Below are positions 35,120 through 43,919 of a DNA stretch of 64,000 nucleotides, in pieces. Each line of letters opens with the position of its first letter. The first letter of the stretch is position 1. The DNA lies in NCBI RefSeq assembly GCF_001190945.1, contig NZ_CP011112.1:3348001-3412000 (forward strand), read 5' to 3'. A program made the position numbers and the translations under genes. This DNA comes from Luteipulveratus mongoliensis (GTDB lineage: Bacteria > Actinomycetota > Actinomycetes > Actinomycetales > Dermatophilaceae). The notes beneath the pieces were generated by a model. That model ran no database searches. It was not told the DNA's origin and saw nothing but the letters and a program-made list of their open reading frames with translations.

Positions 35120-35164
35120 GCGGTCAGACTAGGCCACCGAACCTACGCAGCCGTCGGCCCGCGC

Positions 35165-36331
35165 TCACGCACAGAAGTCGCGGACGACGCTCTCCCAGCG
35201 CACGGAGTCGACGTTCCACTCGCGGCAGTGTCGAGCGACCTTCCAGCGTTCGAGCGCCACCAGGTCCGGGCGGGCGTCCGCCAGCGCCTGGGAGGGCCCG
35301 AACGGCACGAACTCATCGTCCTCGGAGTGGATCAGCAGGATCGGATGGGTCAGCTCATCGGCCCTGGCCACCCAGTTGGTCTCCGCGATGTCGATGGGCT
35401 GAGCCAGACCGACCACAGCCCGAGAAGCCCTGCCGGACAACAGCTCTCGACCGAGTACGCCGACCGGCTCGGGCAGGTGATTGACCTCGGCCTGGTGCTT
35501 GATCACGTCTCCCCAGTCGATCACCGGGGCGTTGAGCACGACCTTGCTGACCCGGTCCGACAACCAGGACCGGTTGAGGGTCTGCAGGACGATCGCCCCA
35601 CCCATCGACCAACCGAACAGGATGACCTCGGTCGCGCCGCGCTCCAGCGCGTAGAGGATGCCGGCCTCGACGTCCTGCCACTCCGACAGGCCGAGGTTGT
35701 AGCGATGGTCCGGGCTCGCGGGCGCGTCGACATCGTTGCGGTAACCGACCACGAGCGAGCTCAGACCCAGCTCGTGCAAGGTCGGGAGTGCACGCAGGCA
35801 CTCATCCCGCAGGGACGCCCGGCCGTGCACCAGCACAGCCCAACGGTCGGCGTGCTCACCGTGACCGGGGACGAGCCAGGCCGGCATGTCCCCGACGTCG
35901 CCGTGGATCGCGACCTCCTGGCACGGCAGGCCGAGCGCCTCCGAGGGTGTGCCGGCGTAGAAGTAGCCGCTCCACCGCGCCCCGCCCGGCGTGAGCTCAC
36001 CGGTGTCAACCCCGAGCAGCTCCCGCGTCACGGTGCCTGCTGACTCGTCTCGAGTGATGATCTCGCCGATCCGAGCATGCCCCTTGCCGCCCCCGATCCA
36101 GAGCCCATAGCGGCCGGGAGAAGCGGTCTGGTCGTCGGCGTCGACGGTCACCGTGGAGCCTGTGACCGTCCGGACCTCGGTGTCGTCCGGCTGGTCCCGC
36201 TCAGGCGTGACGACCCGGCGGGCGAAGTAGGCAGCGGTCCCGAGGCCGGCCAGGCCAGCGGCAGCTGCCAGACCGCCGAGCACGGCGGCTGACAGCCCCA
36301 TGGCCTTGGCCAATCCCCTCGAGTGCGCCAC
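35165..36331 (-). CDS. Alpha/beta hydrolase, membrane-anchored
   Basis: A 388-residue protein with an N-terminal hydrophobic helix (AMGLSAAVLGGLAAAAGLAGLGTAAYFA) that probably anchors it in the membrane, followed by an alpha/beta hydrolase domain. Nucleophile elbow GWSMGG, acid in LIHSEDDEFVP and histidine in ARHCREW give the catalytic triad; VLVHGRASLRDE carries the oxyanion region. It precedes the PlsC-type gene on the same strand. The ester or lipid substrate is unknown. Start GTG 36331. Confidence 0.88.
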   Translation of the reverse strand: MAHSRGLAKAMGLSAAVLGGLAAAAGLAGLGTAAYFARRVVTPERDQPDDTEVRTVTGSTVTVDADDQTASPGRYGLWIGGGKGHARIGEIITRDESAGTVTRELLGVDTGELTPGGARWSGYFYAGTPSEALGLPCQEVAIHGDVGDMPAWLVPGHGEHADRWAVLVHGRASLRDECLRALPTLHELGLSSLVVGYRNDVDAPASPDHRYNLGLSEWQDVEAGILYALERGATEVILFGWSMGGAIVLQTLNRSWLSDRVSKVVLNAPVIDWGDVIKHQAEVNHLPEPVGVLGRELLSGRASRAVVGLAQPIDIAETNWVARADELTHPILLIHSEDDEFVPFGPSQALADARPDLVALERWKVARHCREWNVDSVRWESVVRDFCA

Positions 36332-36373
36332 CCAACCATCCTGTCAGGCCCCTACTACGGATGTACGGAAGGA

Positions 36374-36418
36374 CCCCTCGACCTTCTGATCACACCGGTT
36401 CGCCAAGGCTGTGAACGG
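36374..36418 (+). repeat. Decayed copy of the ligC 5' end
   Basis: These 45 bases align with 37500-37547, the start of ligC. 41 of 48 aligned columns are identical, with four substitutions and two small gaps (1 and 2 bases) in the copy. The gaps break the frame, so it is non-functional. In the copy the residues PLDLLITPV can still be read, against LPFDLPITPM in ligC. Together with ligC it forms a direct repeat that flanks the serine hydrolase gene. Confidence 0.7.
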
Positions 36419-36443
36419 TTGAACCTCGTACCGTGTGGTCCGC

Positions 36444-37424
36444 TCAGGTCGCAAGCGCGCGGGCGATGGGCCAGGCGCCCAGCGAGGTGTTGGAGAGCAC
36501 GGTGCGGGTGGTGCCGGTGCGCGGGTCGTGGGTGGACGTGAAGGACGCGCCGGCGTCCGACCCGACCAGCATCACCGTGTCGGTGCTCTCGTGCAGCCAG
36601 AAGCCGAGCCCGTAGCGCCGGCTGTCCTCGGGTACGTCACAACGCGGCCGTACGACCTCCTCGACCGAGTCCACGATGTCGCCGGCGAAGAACGCGCGCC
36701 AGAAGGCGGAGAGGTCGGCAGCCGTGGTGTGGATGCCGCCATCGCCATTGGCCAGCACCGGCAGGTGAAAGACGTTGGAGCGGTCCACCCCGTCCAGTGG
36801 GAGATAGCCCACCGCGACGTCAGCGGGCAGCTCGTCGGAGCGAAGGAAGTCGGTCCGGGCCATGCCCGCAGGGCGCAGAACTCGTTCTCGCACCAGGTCG
36901 TGGTAGCCGACGCCGCCGGCCCGCTCCGCCAGCAGAGCGAGGACCACGAAGCCGCCGTTGCAGTAGGCGAACCGTTCACCGGCCCGGAACTTCGTCGCGT
37001 GCCCGTCCAGCAGGGGCAGGAAGGCTTCTGTGGTGGTCAGCTCATGAGCCGCGCCGACGACGTAGTCGGTGATCTCGCCGTCGGCCTCTTCGTCCAGGTA
37101 GTCACCGATGCCGGAGGTGTGCGTGAGCAGATGTTCGACGGTCACGTCGTCCGCGATCAGCGGCAGATCCGCTCCGAGCAGGGATCGGGCGGTGGTACTC
37201 AGCGCCAGCGCACCCTGCTCCACCAGTGAGAGAACGGTCAGGGCCGTGAATCCCTTGCTCCCGCTGGCGATGCCGAACCTGGTGTCCAGGGTGTTGGGGA
37301 CGCCGTACGCGCGGTTGGCCAGACCGTAGGCGTTCGCGAGCTCGATCTGACCGGCCCGGTCGACCGACACCACGCCGGAGAAACCGGTCTCGTGAGCGAT
37401 CGTGTCGATATCCCCCAGCGGCAT
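36444..37424 (-). CDS. Serine hydrolase (class C beta-lactamase-related)
   Basis: A 326-residue penicillin-binding-protein-like hydrolase. SxxK motif is S54-G-S-K57 in FGIASGSKGFTAL, the YxN motif is YCNGG, and GLGFWLHES then SDAGASFTS occupies the C-terminal H/KxG region. There is no signal peptide, so it is probably cytoplasmic, which is more consistent with an esterase or peptidase than with antibiotic resistance. Start ATG 37424. The gene is flanked by the direct repeat of the ligC start. Confidence 0.9.
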   Translation of the reverse strand: MPLGDIDTIAHETGFSGVVSVDRAGQIELANAYGLANRAYGVPNTLDTRFGIASGSKGFTALTVLSLVEQGALALSTTARSLLGADLPLIADDVTVEHLLTHTSGIGDYLDEEADGEITDYVVGAAHELTTTEAFLPLLDGHATKFRAGERFAYCNGGFVVLALLAERAGGVGYHDLVRERVLRPAGMARTDFLRSDELPADVAVGYLPLDGVDRSNVFHLPVLANGDGGIHTTAADLSAFWRAFFAGDIVDSVEEVVRPRCDVPEDSRRYGLGFWLHESTDTVMLVGSDAGASFTSTHDPRTGTTRTVLSNTSLGAWPIARALAT

Positions 37425-37491
37425 CGCCGCACACTAGCCCAGGCCGAGCGGTGCCAAGGCGGCTTGTCGGTCAGCCCGCCACAATGGATCC

Positions 37492-38556
37492 ATGGAGCTC
37501 CCCTTCGACCTTCCGATCACACCGATGCTCGCCAAGGCCGTGAAAGGGGTACCCGCCGCGGACTCGGTCGAGGGCGGGTTGTCCTACGAACCCAAGTGGG
37601 ACGGGTTCCGGGTCCTGCTCCTACGGGACGGCGACGAGGTCGAGCTGGCCTCGCGCGGCTCCAAGCCGCTGACCCGCTACTTCCCGGAGGTCGTGGCGGC
37701 GGCCAAGGAGCACCTGCCCGAGCGCTGTGCGCTGGACGGCGAGATCGTCGTACGCTCCGGCTCGCCTGGCGCGCAGCGTCTCGACTGGGAGGCGCTCGGT
37801 CAACGCATCCACCCCGCGGCGTCGCGCGTCGAGAAGCTCGCGGGTGAGACACCGGCCGAGGTGATCTTCTTCGACGCGCTCGCGTTCGGTGACGAGTCGC
37901 TGCTCGACCAGCCGTTCGCCACGCGTCGTGAGCGTCTCGTCAAGGCGCTGTCACGACTAGCGGCCGACGCCCCCTTCCACGTCACGCGGGTGACCGACGA
38001 CCCGGCCAAGGCGGAGGACTGGTTCACCCGTTTCGAAGGCGCCGGACTGGACGGCGTGGTCGCCAAGCCGCTCGAGGGCACCTACGAGCCCGGCAAGCGG
38101 ACCATGCTCAAGATCAAGCACTCGCGCACGGCCGAGGGAGTCCTGCTGGGCTACCGCATCCACAAGAGCGGCGAGGGCGTCGGCTCGTTGCTGCTCGGGA
38201 TGTACGACGCGGACGGCAACCTGCGCAACGTCGGCGGCATCTCCGCGTTCACCATGGCTCGTCGGATCGAGCTGATCGACGAGCTGGCCGAGCTCGTGGT
38301 GCGTGATGATGACGGCGGCGCGCTGACGGGCGAGACCGACCGGTCACGCTTCAGCGGGAGCAAGGACGTCTCGTTCGTCCGGCTGCGCCCCGAGAAGGTC
38401 GTCGAGGTGAAGTTCGACCAGCTGGAGGGCTCTCGCTTCAGGCACACGGTGGGCTTCCTGCGCTGGCGCCCGGACCGTGAGCCCGGGTCGTGCCTGCTGG
38501 AGCAGGTCGAGCGAGCCCCCTCTTACGACCTGGACGCGGTCCTCGGCGCGGACTGA
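37492..38556 (+). CDS. ligC: ATP-dependent DNA ligase (LigC type)
   Basis: A 354-residue ligase with an adenylation domain and an OB fold but no N-terminal DNA-binding domain. Catalytic lysine is K35 in EPKWDGFR. Other motifs are CALDGEIVV, VIFFDALAFGDESL, GLDGVVAKPLEGTYEPGKR and MLKIKHSRTAEGVLLGYR. Mycobacterial LigC works with a polymerase/primase (Prim-PolC) in excision repair and backup end joining; the matching polymerase gene lies 600 bases away on the other strand. Start ATG 37492. Confidence 0.94.
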   Translation: MELPFDLPITPMLAKAVKGVPAADSVEGGLSYEPKWDGFRVLLLRDGDEVELASRGSKPLTRYFPEVVAAAKEHLPERCALDGEIVVRSGSPGAQRLDWEALGQRIHPAASRVEKLAGETPAEVIFFDALAFGDESLLDQPFATRRERLVKALSRLAADAPFHVTRVTDDPAKAEDWFTRFEGAGLDGVVAKPLEGTYEPGKRTMLKIKHSRTAEGVLLGYRIHKSGEGVGSLLLGMYDADGNLRNVGGISAFTMARRIELIDELAELVVRDDDGGALTGETDRSRFSGSKDVSFVRLRPEKVVEVKFDQLEGSRFRHTVGFLRWRPDREPGSCLLEQVERAPSYDLDAVLGAD

Positions 38557-38572
38557 CCTCGCCGCAGCCGGC

Positions 38573-39160
38573 TCAGCGATCCAGGGGCAGGCGTACGACG
38601 GGGCGAGTCGGTCCGGTGCGACCGATCTCCTCGAATCCTGCTGCGACGAAGGTCGACAGCGCCCCGTGGAAGAGCTCGCTGCCGCCGACCTTGCCGGTGC
38701 GGGCCTCGACATCGATCGGATGGCCCTCGATCGCCGACGCACCGTGCGAGCGCGCGAGATCGACCGCCGCGCGCAGCAGGGCGGTCGCCACTCCCCTGCG
38801 TCGATGGCCGACCTTGACGACGAAACACGTCGTGCGCCAGACGTTCTCGTCGTCGGAGTCTCCCCGGACGGCCGCCAGCGACCGGCTCGAGGTGAGGCGG
38901 TCGTACGACGTCAGCGGGCCGACGGCCAGCCAACCGATGGGCACACCACCGCCGTAGGCGAGCAGGCCGAGCGGTCGCTCCGAAGCCGCCACCTGCGCAC
39001 GCAGCGACTCCTGGTTGGATGCCCGGTCCGTGGAGTAACCCTGGCCGGTCGTGACGAAGAACTGGCACCAGCACCAGGCGGGGTCACCGCGCGTGCCGAA
39101 CAACGCGACGAGGTCGTCCCATCGGTCGGGTGACATGGGCCGGATCGTGAGGTCGTCCAT
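38573..39160 (-). CDS. GNAT family N-acetyltransferase
   Basis: A 195-residue acetyltransferase. The acetyl-CoA-binding motif A is CFVVKVGHRRRGVATALLRAAVDLARSHGA. The N-terminus (MSPDRWDDLVALFG, ACWCWCQFF-like) matches GNAT proteins of unknown substrate common in Actinobacteria. It is eight bases from the stop of the adjacent Prim-Pol gene on the same strand and may be co-transcribed. Start ATG 39160. Confidence 0.88.
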   Translation of the reverse strand: MDDLTIRPMSPDRWDDLVALFGTRGDPAWCWCQFFVTTGQGYSTDRASNQESLRAQVAASERPLGLLAYGGGVPIGWLAVGPLTSYDRLTSSRSLAAVRGDSDDENVWRTTCFVVKVGHRRRGVATALLRAAVDLARSHGASAIEGHPIDVEARTGKVGGSELFHGALSTFVAAGFEEIGRTGPTRPVVRLPLDR

Positions 39161-39168
39161 CGCGGGCG

Positions 39169-40221
39169 TCAGCGGTCGGCGGGATCAGGCAGGTCGTTGC
39201 GCTTCTTGCTCGGCTGCACGCGTCGGGGCTCGCCGGGCATCTTGGGATAGTCGGGCGGGAACGGCATCTCACCGAGCCCGCGCTCCTCAACGTCCTTGTC
39301 CCACAAGGCAATTGCGGTCGCGACGTCTCCGACGGACTCCCCCATCGACGCCCACGCGTCACCTTCTGACTCCAGGTGACCAGGCGCCGTACGGACCGTG
39401 AAGTCGCTGACCTTCACCTCACGCAGCGCTGACCACGGCACCGGCATCGACACCGGCGCGCCGGGCAGCGGGCGGGCGGAGTACGCCGCCGCGATCGTCC
39501 GGTCACGGCAGGCCTGGTTGAAGTCGACGAAGATCTTCTCGCCGCGCTCCTCCTTCCACCACGCTGTGGTGACCAGGTCGGGCAGCTGCCGCTCGAGCTC
39601 GCGAGCGATACCGATGACGCCGTGTCGCACGTCGAGGATCTCGTGGGTCCGCTTGATGCGGGCGTAGACGTGGACACCGCGGTTGCCACTCGTCTTGACC
39701 CACGGCGTGAGTGACAGCGACTCCATGACGTCCTTGAGGCCGTACGCCGCCTCAACCACGTCCGCGAACGCGCGCCCGGGCTGCGGGTCCAGGTCGATGC
39801 GCAGCTCGTCGGGGTTGTCGTTGTCGTCGCTGCGCATCGGCCACGGGTGGAAGGTGATGGTGTTCATCTGGACCATCCACACGGCCGAGGCGATCTCGTC
39901 GATCACCAGCTGCGGGTGCTGGCGGCCAGACGGATAGGTGCACATGGTCGTACGCGTGTAGTCCGGTACGCCGCGAGGCGGGTTCTTGGAGAAGAACTCC
40001 TCACCGTCGATCCCCGTGGGGAACCTCTGCAGCGCGACCGGCCGGTCACCGTTGGCCGCGAGGAACGGATCTGCCACGGACGCGACGTATTGCGCCAGCT
40101 CCAGCTTGGTGATCCCGTCATCGGGCCACAGCACCCGGTCGGGGCTGGAGATCCGCACCTGTCGTACGCCGTCCGGTCCGGGGATCTCGAGGACCTGCGC
40201 CTTCGCTGGGCTCATGTCCAC
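39169..40221 (-). CDS. DNA polymerase/primase, LigD polymerase-like (Prim-PolC)
   Basis: A 350-residue archaeo-eukaryotic primase-type polymerase equivalent to the polymerase domain of LigD, as a stand-alone protein. Metal-binding acids are in RIDLDPQ (D143, D145) and DFNQ; the active-site histidine region is SGNRGVHVYARI. Family segments RVLWPDDGITKLELAQYV and PPRGVPDYTRTTM are present. In mycobacteria such proteins pair with LigC. No Ku gene is in the window. Start ATG 40221, with a second ATG at 40215. Confidence 0.93.
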   Translation of the reverse strand: MDMSPAKAQVLEIPGPDGVRQVRISSPDRVLWPDDGITKLELAQYVASVADPFLAANGDRPVALQRFPTGIDGEEFFSKNPPRGVPDYTRTTMCTYPSGRQHPQLVIDEIASAVWMVQMNTITFHPWPMRSDDNDNPDELRIDLDPQPGRAFADVVEAAYGLKDVMESLSLTPWVKTSGNRGVHVYARIKRTHEILDVRHGVIGIARELERQLPDLVTTAWWKEERGEKIFVDFNQACRDRTIAAAYSARPLPGAPVSMPVPWSALREVKVSDFTVRTAPGHLESEGDAWASMGESVGDVATAIALWDKDVEERGLGEMPFPPDYPKMPGEPRRVQPSKKRNDLPDPADR

Positions 40222-40390
40222 GGACTGTAGTGATCCGGGGCGACACGCACTGCGCCGCGGAGCAGATGTCGCGGGCGCGTGAACATCGGGAAACCGTCAG
40301 TCATTCGGGCCACAACACCGTCAGACCAGGCCTACAGTCGCCCCGTCCCGTCGCGTTCCATCCGAGCGCACCTCGCCCGAAAGGTCACCC

Positions 40391-42805
40391 ATGCCTGTCG
40401 CACCTCGCCGCCGGCTGGCCTCCGCTGTGACGGTGTCGTCGCTCGCGGTCGCCACCGCACTGTCCTTGGCACCGTCCGCGCACGCCGCCTCCAGCAGCCT
40501 GGTCATCGCTGAGGCGTACGGCGGTGGCGGCAACTCCGGCGCCCCGTTCGTCGCCGACTTCGTGGAGCTGTTCAACCGCGGCGAGACGCCGGTCGACCTG
40601 ACGGGATGGACCGTGCAGTACTGGTCCGCGGCCGGCACGACTCCCCAGAAGACCGAGCTCTCCGGCACGGTCGCGCCCGGCGGGCGCTACCTCGTCAAGG
40701 AGGCCGACGGCGCCAACACCGCGGCCCCTGCCCTGCCGACCGTGGACGCCACCGGCACTATCGCGATGTCGGCCGCTTCTGGTCGCGTCGCGATCGTCAA
40801 CCCGGCCGGTGAGGTCGTCGACCTCCTCGGCTACGGAGCCGCCTCGGTGTCCGAGGGCGCCGCCGCGCCCGGCACCAGTAACACCACCTCGGATGCACGC
40901 ACCAACCCGTGCGTCGACACCGACAACAACGCGGCCGACTTCACGCTGGGCGCGCCGGCGCCGCAGAACGCCACCACCGCCGTCGTGGACTGCTCGGGTA
41001 CGACGGAGCCCCCGCCCTCCGGTACGACCGCGACCATCGCTCAGGTCCAGGGCGCGTCCCACACCTCGCCGTTCAACGGCCAGAAGGTCAAGGACGTCAA
41101 GGGCGTCGTCACCGCCGTGAGCTCCTCCGGGTTCTGGATCCAGTCCACGACTCCGGACGACGACCCGGCCACGAGCGAAGGCGTGTTCGTCTTCACGCGG
41201 ACCGCGCCCACGGTCGGCGTCGGCGACGAGGTCACGGTCGCGGGCACCGTCTCGGAGTTCCGGGGCGGCGGCGCGGACGGCAACGACAACCTGACGACGA
41301 CCGAGATCACCGCTCCGACCACCACCGTGGGGTCGAGCAACAACCCGCTGCCCGCACCGGTCGTCCTCGGCGTCGACCGGGTCGCTCCCCAGCAGGTCGT
41401 GCGCAGCGACGACCCGGGATCGGTCGACAAGCCCGGGGTCACCTTCGACCCGACCAAGAACGCGATCGACTTCGACGAGTCGCTCGAGGGCATGCGGGTC
41501 GGTCTGCGCGACGCCACCGCAGTCGGTCCCACCAACGCCTCCTTCGGCGAGCTCCCCGTCGTGCCCGGCCAGAAGGTCACGGCCCAGCGCAGCCGTACGG
41601 GCGGTGTGGTCTATGGCGGCTACGACCAGCCCAACGCGCAGCGGCTGATCCTCGATGACCCGCTGCTGCCCAAGGGCGCGATGCCGCTGGCCAACGTCGG
41701 CGACACCCTCACCGGCGACACAGTCGGCGTCATGGACTACAGCTTCGGCAACTTCCACGTCCTGCTGACCAGCCAGCCGACGCTCGCCAGCAAGAACCTG
41801 CAGCGCGAGACGACCAAGCGCGCGGGCATCACTCAGCTGGCCGTCGCGACCTTCAACGTCGAGAACCTCGCGCCCAGCGACCCGGCGACCAAGTACGAGC
41901 GCCTCGCGGGCCAGATCACCCACAACCTCCAGCGCCCGGACATCCTGGCGCTCGAGGAGATCCAGGACAACAGCGGCGCGGCCAACGACGGCGTCGTGGA
42001 CTCGACGACCACGGTCAACAAGCTGCTGGCCGCGGTCAAGGCCGCGGGCGGTGGCACCTACCAGGCCCGGTGGATCAACCCGACCGATGGCACCGACGGT
42101 GGCCAGCCGGGCGGCAACATCCGCCAGGTCTTCATCTACCGCGCCGACCGCGGCCTGAAGTTCGTCGACCGTCCCGGCGGTAGCGCGACGACTGCAACCG
42201 ACGTAACCGGAACCGGTCGACGTACGGCCCTCACCCAGTCTCCCGGGCGTATCGATCCTGGCAACGCAGCCTGGAAGGACTCGCGCAAGCCACTCGTCGG
42301 CGAGTTCAGCTGGCGCGGCTCCTCGGTGTTCGTGGTCGCCAACCACTTCGCCTCCAAGGGCGGTGACGACCCGCTGTTCGGTCGCTGGCAGCAGCCGACA
42401 CGCTTCTCCGAGGCGCAGCGCCACGGTCAGGCGACAGCGGTGCGCGGCTTCGTCGACAAGCTGCTCAGGGCGGACGCCAAGGCCAACGTCGTGGTGCTCG
42501 GCGACATCAACGACTTCGAGTTCAGCAAGACGGCTGACCTCCTCGTCGGCTCCGGCTCGAACGCGCTGACCGACCTGCCCCGCACGGTCGAGCCGAAGGA
42601 GCGCTACAGCTACGTCTTCGATGGCAACAGCCAGATCCTCGACCACATCCTGATCAGCAAGTCGCTGGCGACGCTCCCCTGGCCGATCGAGCGCCTGGGC
42701 AAGGGTTACGCGTACGACATCGTGCACACCAACTCCGAGTTCCACGACCAGGACTCCGACCACGACCCGCAGGTCGTCCGCCTCAACCTGGTCGGGCTGC
42801 ACTAG
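40391..42805 (+). CDS. Secreted lamin-tail endonuclease/exonuclease/phosphatase protein
   Basis: An 804-residue exported nuclease similar to ExeM/NucH-type extracellular DNases. A signal peptide ends near SAHA-AS (about residue 32). A lamin-tail domain (LVIAEAYGGGGNSGAPF, then VELFNRGETPVDLTGWTVQYW) spans about 35-190. An OB-like domain follows (VQGASHTSPFNGQKVKDVKG). The EEP catalytic domain begins at VATFNVENLAPSD, with LALEEIQDN, VVANHFASKGGDDP, VVVLGDINDFE and SDHDPQVV. It probably degrades extracellular DNA for nutrient use. Start ATG 40391. Confidence 0.93.
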   Translation: MPVAPRRRLASAVTVSSLAVATALSLAPSAHAASSSLVIAEAYGGGGNSGAPFVADFVELFNRGETPVDLTGWTVQYWSAAGTTPQKTELSGTVAPGGRYLVKEADGANTAAPALPTVDATGTIAMSAASGRVAIVNPAGEVVDLLGYGAASVSEGAAAPGTSNTTSDARTNPCVDTDNNAADFTLGAPAPQNATTAVVDCSGTTEPPPSGTTATIAQVQGASHTSPFNGQKVKDVKGVVTAVSSSGFWIQSTTPDDDPATSEGVFVFTRTAPTVGVGDEVTVAGTVSEFRGGGADGNDNLTTTEITAPTTTVGSSNNPLPAPVVLGVDRVAPQQVVRSDDPGSVDKPGVTFDPTKNAIDFDESLEGMRVGLRDATAVGPTNASFGELPVVPGQKVTAQRSRTGGVVYGGYDQPNAQRLILDDPLLPKGAMPLANVGDTLTGDTVGVMDYSFGNFHVLLTSQPTLASKNLQRETTKRAGITQLAVATFNVENLAPSDPATKYERLAGQITHNLQRPDILALEEIQDNSGAANDGVVDSTTTVNKLLAAVKAAGGGTYQARWINPTDGTDGGQPGGNIRQVFIYRADRGLKFVDRPGGSATTATDVTGTGRRTALTQSPGRIDPGNAAWKDSRKPLVGEFSWRGSSVFVVANHFASKGGDDPLFGRWQQPTRFSEAQRHGQATAVRGFVDKLLRADAKANVVVLGDINDFEFSKTADLLVGSGSNALTDLPRTVEPKERYSYVFDGNSQILDHILISKSLATLPWPIERLGKGYAYDIVHTNSEFHDQDSDHDPQVVRLNLVGLH

Positions 42806-42899
42806 CCCGTTCATCGTTCGGAACCGCGTGGCGACGATGCCGGACCGGGTGAGCCTGCGAGCCCGGCCGGCTGAGGAGCGGCGCGAGAAGGAACTCACC

Positions 42900-42931
42900 C
42901 CCTGGTCGGGGGAACGTCTCCCCGACCAGGG
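42900..42931. terminator. Perfect 12-bp hairpin between the secreted nuclease and msrB
   Basis: CCCTGGTCGGGG and CCCCGACCAGGG form an uninterrupted 12-bp stem with an 8-base loop, 95 bases after the nuclease stop and 38 bases before the msrB start. It probably terminates the nuclease transcript. There is no T-run. Confidence 0.6.
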
Positions 42932-42968
42932 CTGTTGTGCATGGTGAAGTGACCTTGAGGAGGCCCGC

Positions 42969-43397
42969 ATGACCGACCAGACGGCGTACCCCGTGAGCAA
43001 GAGCGACCAGGAGTGGCGCGAGCGGCTGTCGGCCGAGGAGTTCCACGTGCTGCGCGAGGCGGGGACGGAGCGGCCGTTCACCGGCGAGTACACCGACACC
43101 GAGACGAAGGGCGTCTACAGCTGTCGGGCGTGCGGTGAAGAGCTGTTCCGCAGCGACACGAAGTTCCACAGCCACTGTGGGTGGCCGTCGTTCTACGCTC
43201 CGTCGGCCGATGACAACGTCGAGCTGATCGAAGACCGCTCGATGGGGATGAAGCGGGTCGAGGTGCGCTGCGCCTCCTGCGGCTCGCACCTCGGGCACGT
43301 GTTCGAGGGCGAGGGTTACGCGACGCCGACCGACCAGCGCTTCTGCATCAACTCGGTCAGTCTTCGTCTGGCGCAGGACGAGGAGCCGTCCGCCTGA
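42969..43397 (+). CDS. msrB: Peptide-methionine (R)-S-oxide reductase
   Basis: Repairs methionine-R-sulfoxide in proteins. The 142 residues match the family. Zinc is held by C52-x2-C55 (SCRACGEE) and C101-x2-C104 (CASCGSHLGHVF), and the catalytic cysteine is C126 in RFCINSVSL; GWPSFYAP is the substrate pocket. ATG 42969 follows GAGGAGG. Its 3' end overlaps the convergent DUF1232-like gene by 41 bases. Confidence 0.97.
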   Translation: MTDQTAYPVSKSDQEWRERLSAEEFHVLREAGTERPFTGEYTDTETKGVYSCRACGEELFRSDTKFHSHCGWPSFYAPSADDNVELIEDRSMGMKRVEVRCASCGSHLGHVFEGEGYATPTDQRFCINSVSLRLAQDEEPSA

Positions 43398-43860
43398 AAG
43401 CCTCGTGCGCCGGCGCGTCCGCCGGGTGGTCCGGGAGCAGCTGCTCGCGGGCCAGCCGGACGACCCAGCGCACGATCGTCATGTCGTCCAGGTGGCCGGT
43501 GCTGCGCGGGTCCGGGATGACGTCCTGCTCGACCACGAAGTACTCCAGCGCGGCGAGCACCAGCCGCAGGTGGCTGCTCAGGGTCGGGCTCATGGCCGCC
43601 AGCAGGTCGGGCGTCTCTGCCTGCTCGAGGTGGTCGATCCGATCGACCAGCACCGACCGAGCGATGTCGACCTCGGCATAGTCGGGGAGGTCCTGGGCGC
43701 GGCCGATCCCGAAACGCTTGTGGTCGACCTTGTCCAGCAGCTCGCGGAGCAGCTCGGGAGCGTCGGCGACCTGGTCAGCGACGATCCGCGCCTCGACGAA
43801 CGACCGCGACATCAGCAGGTTGCCCAGGCCCGGATCGGGGCCGTGGTCCGCGTCGGTCAT
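43357..43860 (-). CDS. YkvA/DUF1232-like domain protein
   Basis: A 167-residue protein. The middle contains YFVVEQDVIPDP, then GHLDDMTIVRWVVRLAREQL, which resembles the YkvA/DUF1232 core pattern (IPD ... G-x-DD). The N-terminal half is helical and unrecognised (SFVEARIVADQVADAPELL). The C-terminal tail is Pro/Arg-rich and encoded on top of the msrB 3' end. Start ATG 43860; an in-frame upstream start is less likely. Function unknown. Confidence 0.72.
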   Translation of the reverse strand: MTDADHGPDPGLGNLLMSRSFVEARIVADQVADAPELLRELLDKVDHKRFGIGRAQDLPDYAEVDIARSVLVDRIDHLEQAETPDLLAAMSPTLSSHLRLVLAALEYFVVEQDVIPDPRSTGHLDDMTIVRWVVRLAREQLLPDHPADAPAHEAFRRTAPRPAPDED

Positions 43861-43919
43861 GATCGCGGATGCTACCAACCGGACGGTCCTGGCCCGACCG
43901 CTTCAGCGGCGTCCCGCGC

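Noticed and set aside
40385-43099. 904-codon minus-strand open frame over the secreted nuclease gene
   Set aside because: Repetitive Val/Gly/Asp/Arg composition without domains, and opposite to a signal-peptide-bearing nuclease.
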